Part shown: positions 1 through 18,250 of the stretch, piece after piece | How positions within the stretch are numbered: position 1 is the stretch's first letter | Layout of the letters: the number at the start of each line of letters is the position of its first letter | Program-made: the position numbers and the translations under genes | Source: Parasponia andersonii | Taxonomy: Eukaryota; Streptophyta; Magnoliopsida; Rosales; Cannabaceae | Direction: 5' to 3' | Assembly (NCBI GenBank): GCA_002914805.1 | Contig: JXTB01000035.1 | Coordinates: 186,001 to 250,000 of the forward strand | Length of the DNA stretch: 64,000 nucleotides | Notes under the pieces: model-generated | Database searches by the model: none | What the model saw: only the letters and a program-made list of their open reading frames with translations | Told to the model about the DNA's origin: nothing

Positions 1-87
1 TGTATATAATCTTTGACACTAATTTCTAACTCGTTTTGACATCAAACAACAAGTATTGCAAAAATATATCAGTTAATAAGAGTTAGA

Positions 88-3000
88 TACTTTTAAGGAA
101 CTATTATTCTAAGGAATATTGGAATAGTGCAATGACATTTCTTGATAGAGCAAAAAGTTTTGTAAATGACCAAGACAAAATTCATTGTCTATGTAAAGAA
201 TGTCGTAATGTGTTGCATAAGACACTTGATGTGGTGAATACGTATATAATAACTCATGGATTCAATATAGAATATACCACTTAGACATTTCATGGAGAAG
301 TAGATGATATAGACATTTCGCAAAATGACCTGTATAGAGGCAATGTTGTAGTAGATAAGATGGTAAATGTGATAAATGACTTCATAGGTCCATTTACTCA
401 TAGTTCTATTCATACTGACGTGAATATGGATAAAGATGTTGCAATGTCGTTTCTATATCTGCAGAACAGTTTGATGATTTGTTCTCCGAGGTTGAGTTAG
501 AATTATATCTTGGGTGTACACATTTCTCAGCCTTAAATTTCTTGGCCAAACTTATGCATTTGAAAGTAATATATAAGTAGAGCAATAAATCATTTGATAG
601 CCTATTAAAATTATTAAAAGAGGCACTTCTAGTAGAGAACAAGTTACCGGGGTCATATTACGAGGCGTAAAAATGGACGTCTAAGCTGGGATTAGGGTAG
701 GAGTCAATTTATGTTTGCAAATAAATGCAGACAAAGAAAATTATTCTATATGTGGGGTGGGCCGTTGGGTGGATTAAAGTACGAATGACAAGAAGGTACT
801 TCACAAAGTGTTACGGTATTTCCTATTGACACCACGATTAAAGCGATTATATAGGTTGAGGTATATTGCAGCAAGTAGGAGGTGGCACCATTCAGGTCTT
901 TCTAAAGAGGAAGAGGTGTTAAGACATCCAGTAAATGGAAAGGCATGGAAAGTGTTTGATCATAGATATCCTGAATTTGTCAAAGAACCAAGGAATGTAC
1001 GATTAGGATTAGTAGCAGATGGATTCAATCCATTTGGCAACATGAGTTTGCCTTACAGTGCGTGGCCAGTAATATTGACGACTTATAACTTGCAATCTTG
1101 ACTTTGCATGAAAGAGTGTTATTTCATGATGTCACTGTTAATTCCTAGTTCTTAATCTCCAAGAAAAGATATAGATGTTTTTTTGAGGCCGTTGATTGAG
1201 GAGTTGAAACAATTATGGGTTGTCAGGGTAAATACTCGAGATTCTGCTAGTAATAGCACATTCAAAATATGAGCTGCATTTTTGTGGACTATTAATAATT
1301 TATCGGTCCGTAGTAGTTTATGTGATTGGAGTGGTCAAGGTTTCAAAGCTTGTTCAACCTGTAATGAAGATATCCCTTTGTTAAGATTGAAGACCAAAAC
1401 TTGTTATGTGGGTTACAGATATTTCCTGCCGACTAATCATTCAATGAGAAGAAGTAAAAAATTTGATGGGAAACTAGAGAAAGGAAACTCACCTCGGCGT
1501 TTCAGTAATGAATATATTTTAGAACAATTGAGACTGTAATCATATATATTGTCGAGTAAATATCCAAGTTATGAAGGGATTAAGAGAAAACGTGACAAAG
1601 ACGAACCAAACTAGAGAAAGAAAAATATCTTTTATGAGCTAAATTATTGGTTGTTATTATCTTTGAGACACAATTTTGATATTATGCATATTGAGAAAAT
1701 TGAGTATGATAGTGTTCTTAGCACAATGTTGGGAATTGAAAACAAATCAAAAGACACAATTAATGCCCGACGTGATTTAGCTGATATGAAAATAAGACGA
1801 GAGTTGCATCTGGATGAATCGGGAAATAAGTTGATTAAACTTCACGCACAATATGCTCACACTGCCGATGAACAGCATAAATAATGTCAATATATTAAGT
1901 CGGTTAAGTTTCCCGATAACTTTGCAAGTAACCTGTAGAGAAATGTAACTAATAATGACTCAAAAATAACTGTCCTGAAGTCGTATGATTGTCATATTAT
2001 TATGCATCGTTTGTTGGCTCCTGGCATAAGAGCTTTTATAAATAAGGAAATATCGTCGACAATTATTGAACTTTATAATTTTTTCCAATAAATATGTGCT
2101 AGGAGTTTGAGTAAGAAAGACTTAGAGAATTCTGAAGATGCCATAGTTCTCATTCTTTGCAAGCTTGAACAAATATTTCCCCTTGTATTTTTTGATATCA
2201 TGGTTCACTTAGTGATGCATTTACCCGAAGAAGCGTTACTTGGAGAACTTGTTCACTTCAAATGGATGTATCCATATAATAGATATATAAAGAAGTTAAG
2301 GAATATGTTTGAAATCGAGCACATCCTGAGGAATCTATTACTGAAGGTTATATTGTTGATGAAGTATTAACATTTTGATCAATGTATTTCCAAGAGATTG
2401 AGACGAAATTTAATCATCCTACTAGGAATGAGGATGCTATTGACACCGGTCCTCAAAAATAGTTAAGTGTGTTCTAATCCCAATATTGTGCTATAGGAAA
2501 AAAGACTTATTTGTTACTTGATACATATCTTTAGAAGAAAGCTGAGTAGTACATATTAAACAATTTCTTGAAAATCCAGAAGTATTTGGAGCAAGCCCCA
2601 ATAACCAATAAAATATTAAACCATTATGATTATATGGCATATATTAAACTTTCATATTTTTCCTATTATATAGTGAACATATGAAGGAACTCTAACAAAA
2701 AAGTGGGCAAAACCTGGATGAAATACAAAGACAATAGTTGCCAACTTGGTTTCACACGAAGGTATATTGCTTATAATTCTAACCTTTGTATATAACAGTT
2801 GTTTTTCATTATTGTCTAATTTATATTTTAATTAAATTAACATATGTATCAATTACGTTAAAATGGATCTCCTGAAGTAACTGATGAGTTGTACTCATTA
2901 GTATCTAGGCTACATTTTCATGTCTCATCTTATTCTACATGTATTGTAAATGGAACTCGATTTATAACTCATACAAAAGATTCTAAATAATTGACTCAAA

Positions 3001-3616
3001 ATAATGGTATATCTATCCCTGTGACTGATGGGAATATATTTTATGGTTATTTAGAAGAGATTCAAGAGTTCAATTATATAGACACATATTCTGTTGTCTT
3101 ATTCAACTGCAAATAGTTTGATACCAATCCTAGAAAGAAGAAAATAAAAGTAGAAAAAAATATAATAAGTATAGCTATCAAGTCTGAGTGATATAAAGAT
3201 AACCCATACATACTTGTTTCTCAAGCTAAGCAAATTTTTCATATTGATGATTTGTTGAATGATCTGAACTGGAGAATTATAGGATACTTAAGTCATCGAG
3301 GTGGATAGGATATTCAAGATAATGATATTGAGCTAGTTGTTCTGTAAGATCATAACTCCTTAAACTTCGTCCTAACATTGAACTTGGTAAGTTGGAATCC
3401 ATTCGTTATATTTGTGGGAGTCAAAGTGAATATGTTCAAAATTCTGATGATGTTATTTATGATGTGGAAGAAGATGATTTTATTGATGATAATGAACTTG
3501 ACCATGATGACACAATGGATAATTATATAGAAGATGAAGAAGAATTAGAGATGGATGATGATGATAAAATTGATCAAGATAAACATGAAGATTATATTGA
3601 TAGTGATGATAATTAA
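88..3616 (+). pseudogene. TNP2-like CACTA transposase, broken
   Basis: Translated stretches in several frames follow the plant TNP2 order. A transposase-associated zinc-binding segment comes first (IHCLCKECRN near 177-213, after an ATG at 132). Next is the early tnp2 region near 490-720. The core at 808-1540 includes WHHSGLS, RNVRLGLVADGFNPFGNMS, CSTCNEDIP and FLPTNHSMRRSKKFDGKL. The conserved segment LLSLRHNFDIMHIEKIEYD follows at about 1650-1720. A DUF4218-like part (ICKLEQIFP-type, then MVHLVMHLPEE) lies near 2100-2370 and a DUF4216-like part (YGYLEEIQEFNYIDTYSVVLF) near 3040-3110. The end is an acidic Asp/Glu-rich tail, still open at 3392-3616. Stops and frame changes occur throughout, for example TAG in place of a Trp codon in the first domain and TGA after NLQS at 1101. 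It is a decayed copy of a transposase that would bind element ends and catalyse cut-and-paste transposition. Confidence 0.9.
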
Positions 3617-3736
3617 TATGAAAATATGATTAATTATGCATTTTATGATAAATTTGTTAATTAAATATATTTTTAATGAACATCATTTCTATATGCATCA
3701 TATCATATTTATACTATTCATCAACATTATTTAGTT

Positions 3737-5435
3737 ATGGCTACTGTTGGGCCTATATATCATGGAGGAGATGCAAGTGAAGACCCCTCCACCGGACCCA
3801 TTCAGGATTCCTGCTCCATGTCAATCAGGTATAAGGAATATTTTTACTTTGTTTAAGTAATAAATAAAAGTACATATATTTATTGTTCATTTTATTTGAT
3901 TGATTATTAATACTTTTTATATCCTTTGTAACACTGATCGGTAAGAGGAAACATTCAAAAAATAGATCTTTGAACTTACAGGAGAAGCTCGATTCTTTGA
4001 AGCCAAGTCAACAACTCCCGATCTCGTTTGACAAGACCAGAGCTATAGGTAGAACTGTTTAAGAGAATTAGAAGTATTTTCCTCATCTTATTAGGGTGCT
4101 CGTCAGGAAGAATACAGAACCTTTTCACAAGAGTTAGGCAAAGGTTAACAGAAGGCGAAAATAGAGCCTGGAGTCAAGATAAGAATTTTTTTGTATTATT
4201 ATATCCTTGTATTTTATTGAAATTATTTTTGTTAAATACTTTGTTTTTTGGTTGCAGAAATACTTCCAATATAAAGATGTTAGTAATAATAAGCTGCCTT
4301 CGGTATCTTAAGGTATTGACCGCACTGCTCAAGACATCTATAAGAACTGGAAAAATGAGCTCAATGGTGGGGATGAGAACAATCTTGACCATCTCTGTGC
4401 TCGTCGTTATGTTCTTCCTGATATGACTCAGGAGGTTTAGAATAAGTGCGTGGATTATTTCAGCTCTAAGGAGTTTAGGGTTAGTATTTCATTTAATTTG
4501 TCTTTTACTACATTAATTTTATAGCTATTACATTATTAACTAATAACTTTAAAATGATAGTCTATATCTAGGAGGAATGTTGGTAATATGGGACAAATGA
4601 AGTATGTTAGTAGGTAGGGGCCTAAGTCCACTATCGCCAGTATGTATGATATAGTAATCTTCTTACAACTTATTTCTTACTTTTATATTTTTTTATTGCT
4701 TTTGTTTATGTACTTATCAAATTCAATACACGTGGGAATCCTGAGATAGGAGATATGCAATTGATCGTAGATAACTACTGACAGAGGTATATAAATCCTG
4801 TAACTGGCATGTGGCCTTCTGAGAGGTTGAGCAGAATTATGTGAGTAACTTATAAATTATTTGTATTCATTGATTGTCTACTAATTTTATTTTTTTACTA
4901 ACTTTTTTCTAACTATTTTTAGCGTAAGATGGTTAAGATTCGCACAACTCAGTTGCAGTCTCAAGCATTTTTATCTGCCTTCGGCTCTTCGACATAATCT
5001 GCACTACCTCGTATTGATGAGACATTAATTGCTGATGAGGTGCTTGGTCTTAGGAGAACATATAGGAAAAGAGTTGGTCCAAAGCTCAAGGGAGCTGCTA
5101 GCACTTCTTCTACAGTAGCTTCTCCACCACGAGATCCTCCTATGCTCAGCTCTGAGTTGCGAGATTTTTTTAGCCAGACACAAAATTATTTGGCTGCTGC
5201 CCACTAGCATGAAGCGGTTCTCCTAGCACAACATGATGTAGAGAGGCAATACTTCAATGAATAATTGCGTTATATGTTTAGCGTATTGGCGAGATTGGTT
5301 CTGGGATTCCATATGTCCATTCAACCACCTACTGCTCTTGATATTCTTTCGATGCCCTTGCCACCTACATTGTCTATGAGATTTCAATTTAAATCTCCTC
5401 CCATGACTTCCGACACCCAAGACAATATAGATTAA
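3737..5435 (+). pseudogene. Second CACTA gene, Transposase_24 / ENSP-like, broken
   Basis: This lies about 120 bp downstream of the transposase in the same orientation. It starts MATVGPIYHGG at 3737 and reaches a GT donor-like site at about 3830 (CAATCAG then GTATAAG), so it is intron-containing. Later exon-like pieces encode KYFQYKDVSNNKLPSVS and DIYKNWKNELNGGDENN (about 4260-4400), GNPEIGDMQLIVDNY (about 4740-4780) and an exon near 4930-5435 with TLIADEVLGLRRTYRKRVGP. The pattern of a K..NWK..L module, a P.TG..P module and a Gln-rich C-terminus is that of the plant Ptta/En/Spm Transposase_24 family, an accessory protein often found second in CACTA elements. Its biochemical role is not established. 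In-frame stops (for example near 4060 and 5000) make this copy non-functional. The final ASDTQDNID-like stop falls at 5433-5435. Confidence 0.75.
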
Positions 5436-5639
5436 GATGACACCTACTTGGATAGCTAGCTAGTTAGATAGATAGTTTAATTTTTTTTCTTGTTGAATAC
5501 TTTTATTAAATTTTTATTTTATGTGTATTTTTGTTATGGAATTATTTTAAATTTTATTTTAATTTTAAATTTTAAATTATATTTTAAGTTTCAAATATTT
5601 TCTATTTATTTCTATTTTTTATTTTTTATAATTTTATTT

Positions 5640-6085
5640 CTAAATTTAAGAATTTAATTATATAAAAAAATTATAACATCTATAGCAATGACAATATTAG
5701 TCATTGCTATAAGTTTTTTAATTTATCTGTCGTCGCTATAATTATATTTAAGTATACAATTTTTTAAAATATAACTATAGTGACGACATCTGTCGTCACT
5801 ATAAATATATTTAAATATATATTTTTTTAAAAAATATAATTTGTCGTCAATATAGTATAATGATGACCATTATTGTCGTTTTTTAGTCATCGTCCGATAA
5901 TATTTTAGTGACGACAATTGTCGTCACTATAGTTAATTATTCCAACGATATTTTTTGTAATTGCTATCGATAATTATACCGACAGATCTATACTGATGAT
6001 GCATCAATAACGACATTGTCATCCCTATAAACCTATAACAACGACTTATTGCTCTATAACGACGATATTTATCGCCATTATAGTG
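5640..6085. repeat. CACTA subterminal repeats and right terminal inverted repeat
   Basis: Short inverted motifs built on TGTCGTCACTATA / TATAGTGACGAC recur through this AT-rich stretch. Two near-perfect palindromes are visible, at 5776-5803 (13-base arms, 2-base spacer) and at 5907-5928 (a perfect 22-base palindrome), and there are looser copies near 5690-5710, 5733 and 5843. In CACTA elements such subterminal motifs bind the transposase. The terminus itself is about 6063-6085. Confidence 0.85.
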
Positions 6086-6517
6086 TATGTCATGATCCAA
6101 AGCTTACATTCATTTAGATTTAGAATTTAATTAACTTGGACTACATCACTATACAGAGATACACTAAAAATTTATAACAGGCTAGAAGGTATAATAAATT
6201 AAATCCTAACAACGTACAAAGAAAAACATATACACAATGCAATTGAAGACTTGATCAATTTATTATTAAACAAAAATTGTTGTTTTGTTTAGGGAATAAA
6301 TTTTCTACTCAGTTTCAATTTATAACTTCAGGTCCAAAAATGCTTTCACATTACATTTTAGAAAATTTTAAACGAGAATAATGAATTAAGTTACAAAACT
6401 AACTAGATTAGTTTTAAATTGGGAATAACGTGACATGAATACACTAGTTGGATATGTAATATGACAACGATCGAATTTCATAAGTACTAATAAAAGGTAA
6501 GACGTTAATATATAAAC

Positions 6518-13492
<6,975 letters not shown>

Positions 13493-16400
13493 TCAACACC
13501 TTCTAATTAAATTCGCAACATTTCTTCCGATCTCTACTTTTGTTTGCTCCGAGACAGGAACATCACCAATGTACATGCTAAAAAAAGCCCCTGAAAGCAA
13601 AAATGAACTAGGATCAGATACCTTTCACCGTTGTCTCTGTTTCTCTTCATACGTTCCAAAGGCTTTCAATCAGTCCATAGGAAAGTTGAGCTACTTCTTA
13701 CAGGAACATTTCGAGGACGGAAAAAATGTGTCTTTAAAGCATTGAAATAAAATAAATGGAAAAAAAAAAAAGAGAGTTGACTTACTACACAAATCCTTGC
13801 TCTGCACTGCTCCAATCTGATTACCTCCGACTGCATAAATAATTAAATATTAGTGCTGCAATTAGTCTAGTCTATTCGTGAGAAAATTAAAAAATAACCA
13901 CTAAAACGACTCCGTCCAGCATGAAGTAGGAATACACGATGTGCAAACTGATTTGATAGAGCAATAGCAGTATAGCACTACTCAGAGCAGCTACCAGAAG
14001 ATGGGAAAGTACATTCTAAAAACCAGTAAACTTTCAGCAGTACAGGCAACGGTTTTCAAAGCTTAATGCTCAAATTGAAGGCCTAAAAGCTTCTTCTTGA
14101 CACTATAACCTTCATAGAACATCAAACAAACAAAATGCAAAACACTCCCAATGACAGCTACTTACTTTCAGTAATCAATTGACCATCAGCTGTTCGTCGA
14201 AAATGAATTGTCGTGCCCTGCAATACTCAATATGTTGATGTAATTCCCTAACATCTTTCAGCCAATAAAAAAAAACCTTAACAAGGCAAGAAATGGAGTT
14301 TTACCGCAGGCAAAGGAATATCTTGCGTGAAGCAGGAGCCAAAACTTCCTATGCAATGATAATCAGTGTCTGGGTTTGTCTAACAGAAGTAAACAGAAAT
14401 TAAGAAGACTTAGCCAATAAGCATATGAAGGCAGATATGGGACGCTGGAATGTGGTTGAAATACCTTAACTAATCGGGCTCGAAGGGATTTCTCGAAGGC
14501 ACTGCATTAAGTACAATTAAAAGCACAAGAATGAGAAAGACTAGAAATTCTGCCCAGAGGTTACCTATACGGCTAATACCGGACTTGGGTTCTGAGAGTG
14601 CACGAGATAAGAATATGTAAAATCACTGCTCCTGAGCCATTGAGCTAAAATGCACAAAACCCACAGCAGAACTGTTCAAACCATTTAAGCTCTTTTCAAC
14701 AAAAATATATGCCAACTGATGTATTCTACTTCTTTTTTCTGTTGCGTATCCAACCCAACTATGAAGTAAGTTTTAAATATAGATAAATATTAATAACCAA
14801 AATGCTCTCAAGATAAATACAAGTCCATCACAGCTGAAGGTTAGACACTTTGGATAACCAAGCTATTTACAGTGCATTAATAAGAACAACATATTGCTAA
14901 ATACAAATTGTAAACAATGTGCCAATGTCTCTCTTAACAAACAGACCTCAAAACGCATCAAATTAATAAAGCTACATCCAGAAGAAGAAAAGCTTACTCT
15001 CTTACAGAATTGATTTTCAAACCATTGCAACTAACCACGAGCCTAACAGTCATACTGATATCCTCCCTGCAAGACACTCAAAAAAAGAACTTGCATGAGA
15101 AAAACAGAGTAGATACAAAAATTGATTAAACAGCTGTAATTTAAAAGAAAGTTCATAAGAAAAATAGAAGCAAGCCATCAACACCAGCAAGATAAAAATC
15201 GTCAAAGAGTGTAAGGTCTGCAAAACAGTGGAAATGTGCTAAAACACACTACGAAGCAAATTAATCGACCATAGGAATTACAACTTGCACATATCAGCAA
15301 AATTTGTTTAAATTGACGTAACTTAGTACATTTCTGCAGACTCCTCTTTAGGATTCAAATTAATCATAAAAGTGTACGACAACATAGATGAAATCACACC
15401 GTATTTAAGATTACTATCAGTACCTGAGAAGATCCTCATAAAAATCTTGGCGTGTGTTTACTTCATCAACTGAAAAGGAAGCATATTTTTTACCCAATTT
15501 CTCACAAACAGAGGAAGGATGGACATCTGAAAAAAAAGATTAAGGTTAACTTTGAGGGTCCAGACAATATTTGAAATGAATAATTTCACCAACTAAGGAG
15601 AGAGAAAGGCTTACAAAAACCATATGCATAGACTTTCAGAGACTTTATTCTAATTATTGTCATTGTTCGGGATCCAGTTCCAACAAGGACCTGACAGGAA
15701 TGAAGATGGTTAATCTAAAAAACACCTATGACGAGGGAGGGCAGCAAAAAAAACATTGCACAGGGTTTCTCAGTGCAAATAACAATTATAGAGCTCATGC
15801 TTTAGAAACCTGTAGAAAACATCTAGATGCACTCCAAATAAGGCAAAAGCTTCAAAGTAAACCAAAAGTGATTATAGCAAGACATCACTAGCCTAATTAA
15901 GAGTCCCGTATGCACTTCAAGGTAGTATTTCTAATCCAGCTCAAACCACCGATCATCACCTTGTCTTCACAAACTTTAATACAATAGCTAAAAGGTGGCT
16001 TTTGCACATGCCCCAGTAGAGATTTCTATCATTACAACTAATAAATTCATTTAACTGATAATTACTTTCTGCACACATATCACAATTTCATAGCAAAAGA
16101 ATGTTGGATTCTAAACGCTAACCTCTGAACATAAATTGGAATTATTTTCTCCAGCTAAAATTTGGTGCAAAATCAAAGGAAACTCGATGCCAGTTCTGGG
16201 CTCAACTGCATGTCTTCTCCAGTTCAGGTCCGGAAAAGACAGACCAGCATGTCCTTGATGCTCAACCTCACAAGACCTTTCAACCATTACTTCGGAATTC
16301 TCCAATGGAACAGATAGTACCTTTGAAGATCTGGAAACAACCAACATAAACAAGTTTGCCATAGTAAAACCAACTATCTTACTAAATAGAATATTTTAAA

Positions 16401-16952
16401 GGGAAATCAACCAGCAAATAGAACAGATTTAACGACTTACATGTTATCCAAAGGTGGTACAAGGGCAGCAGCGAGTGACAGAAAGGAATGAGATTGTAAC
16501 CTTTCAGCTAAAAGGAGTTTTGACACAAAACTTGATATCTTACCAAATATAACTGGCATCCCAGATTCGCCTTGTGATCTAAAACTGAAGCAGAGTTTTC
16601 TAAAGTTTTGTCTACTGGAAGCGATGTGCTTAACTTGTGAAAAAGATCTACAGCTTCTGGGTTTTGAACCATGTGGATTGCCCGTTATCTCCCTCGTCAG
16701 ATTTAAACTGGACCCACTAGAGAATACTAAAAGTAAACCACCAGCAAGCTTTGCAATGTGGTTAAACGCTCCTTCGATAGCTAAACTTCCGGGGATGGAT
16801 AAGTGTCTACATTGGTAAAAAGAATTGTCCAAAAATGAAGAAATCTGAGAAAACTGGTGACCCCTGAAATTATTCATAGCAAGAAGCTCCACGGGAAAGA
16901 TATATGGTGAACCTCCATCGAGATCCATGAACCACAACCAGTTATTCCTCAT
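13493..16952 (-). CDS. FAP2: Chalcone-isomerase-like fatty-acid-binding protein, FAP2 type
   Basis: This is a member of the non-catalytic chalcone isomerase-fold branch. In Arabidopsis the FAP proteins bind fatty acids and are plastid-located; function here is by family. The ten coding exons are 16441-16952, 16123-16330, 15615-15690, 15424-15526, 14998-15066, 14465-14501, 14305-14379, 14166-14217, 13786-13830 and 13493-13590. All have GT-AG borders with compatible phases and give 424 aa. Diagnostic FAP2-like stretches are NWRRHAVEPRTGIEFPLIL, LAGENNSN, LVGTGSRTMTIIRIKSLKVY, DISMTVRLVVSCNGLKINS, GTTIHFRRTADGQLIT and MYIGDVPVSEQTK, ending VANLIRRC. The CHI fold occupies roughly residues 190-424, and the first 170 residues (exon 1) are a poorly conserved extension beginning MRNNWLWFMDLDGGSPYIFP. 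The chosen start (16952) is the first ATG in the open frame. The ORF extends upstream only to a TTG. No transit peptide is obvious. Confidence 0.92.
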
Positions 16953-17946
16953 GTTTTGCACGTCCAAAGGAATACTCAAGGCGAGTCCTCAATAAAAAGG
17001 GTAATATTAAGAACAATGAAATTACAATGCACCTGCCCATTTTACAGAATGCTAAAAGATTAGTCGTGCATGAACATCTTGAAAGACTTAAAAATTGATG
17101 GTTCAAAGGTTATTCTAACGTTGCAGCACTAAACATCATATTGAACTTCATTGAATTCAATAAAGCGCTAACGAAGAAAATACATAGATTGAATCCTAAA
17201 ACATTTCTTTTTCAAATGAGATTGATAGTTAAACATATTCAAATCGATTCCATATCGACAAGTATACAAAACAACCAAAACAAAAAAAAACTAGTTGAAA
17301 TTCCATTCAACCAAACGAATACTAACAATTATTATCTTACCAACAACTCCATCAACGAATAAAAAACAAAAAATAGTACAATGAATCAAAATAAGGCAAT
17401 CCTTACAATAATAACATTACCCTCAAAAGTAATATTACCAATACAAATATTTAACTGAAAAATCATTCAGAAAATAACGTCTTACTGTCCACATATATAA
17501 TTAAAAAGTATTTCTGGGAAAGACTCCAAAAATCACAAAGCTGAAAACTTTGGCAACATCAGATTCAGGGATAATATGGGCAAAATGAAGTGTAAGGTTG
17601 TCACCTCCTTATTCCAGATCAAATGGAGCTATTTTCCCCAAAATTCTGCTAATTGAGTACCTGCAAAGTGACATTCATGAAAATCAATAGTCAACAATAC
17701 AATCCGTATTAACACCCCAAAAAAAAAAGGTGCAAAAAAAAAAAAGAAAAAAGAAAATGTCAATTAATTAAGTCCTTTAAAAAATAATAAAATCAAAAGG
17801 AAGAGAAGGAGAAAGAAGTAGATTAATGCGTCGAAAATGGCTCAAAAAGAAGCTTTCTTTTCCCAATGTAATTGCTTTCCCTCGTGATTCTTTCTCAGGA
17901 ACCAAACAGAAAATTAAAAGGCGCCAAAAACATTAAATAAAAAAAC

Positions 17947-17990
<44 letters not shown>

Positions 17991-18250
17991 AAGGGAAGCA
18001 TAAAGGGAAAAAAAAAAAAAGGCAAACCTGAAAGTAGAACAAGAAAACTTGATGGTCGAGGTCGATTTCTCGCAAATGGAGTTTCGGGCCTCTCGCATTT
18101 GAAAGATGGTTTTTTTTTTTTTTTTTTTCCTTTTTTCAATTCCTAATGTTGAAAGAGAGAAAAGGAATATGCTCTCTGGGTACGAAACAGAAACAAGCAA
18201 CAGTCGGTTCATAAGCTTCTTTGGACAAAATAGGAAATAGCATTTTATAT
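16953..18250 (-). other. Leader region of the FAP2-like gene
   Basis: No coding exon is seen. Two features suggest a spliced 5' UTR. TACTTTCAG is followed by GTTTGC on the minus strand (donor at 18026-18027, exon from 18028 upward), and TTTGCAG-like acceptors occur near 17660. This is inference from splice-like sites only. An AAT/ATT palindrome at 17947-17990 would fall inside the leader intron. Confidence 0.4.
17947..17990. repeat. (AAT)n / (ATT)n palindromic microsatellite
   Basis: Eight AAT units (17947-17970) run straight into their inverse, about seven ATT units (17971-17990), so the tract is self-complementary and could form a hairpin with almost no loop. It lies in the probable leader intron of the FAP2-like gene. 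Confidence 0.9.

Larger units (their letters stand above)
1..6085 (+). mobile_element. CACTA (En/Spm) DNA transposon, right-hand part, decayed
   Basis: The left end lies before the window. Reading plus, the element holds a TNP2-like transposase gene, a second Transposase_24/ENSP-like gene, a subterminal repeat region and a right terminal inverted repeat ending in TATAGTG at 6085, so its reverse complement opens with the diagnostic CACTATAATGGCGATA. The three bases after the end are tat, the length expected of a CACTA target duplication, but the partner is outside the window. Both genes carry many in-frame stops, so this copy cannot make its own transposase, although the right terminus still looks recognisable to one supplied in trans. 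The two-gene layout with terminal clusters of short inverted motifs matches plant CACTA elements. Confidence 0.93.
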
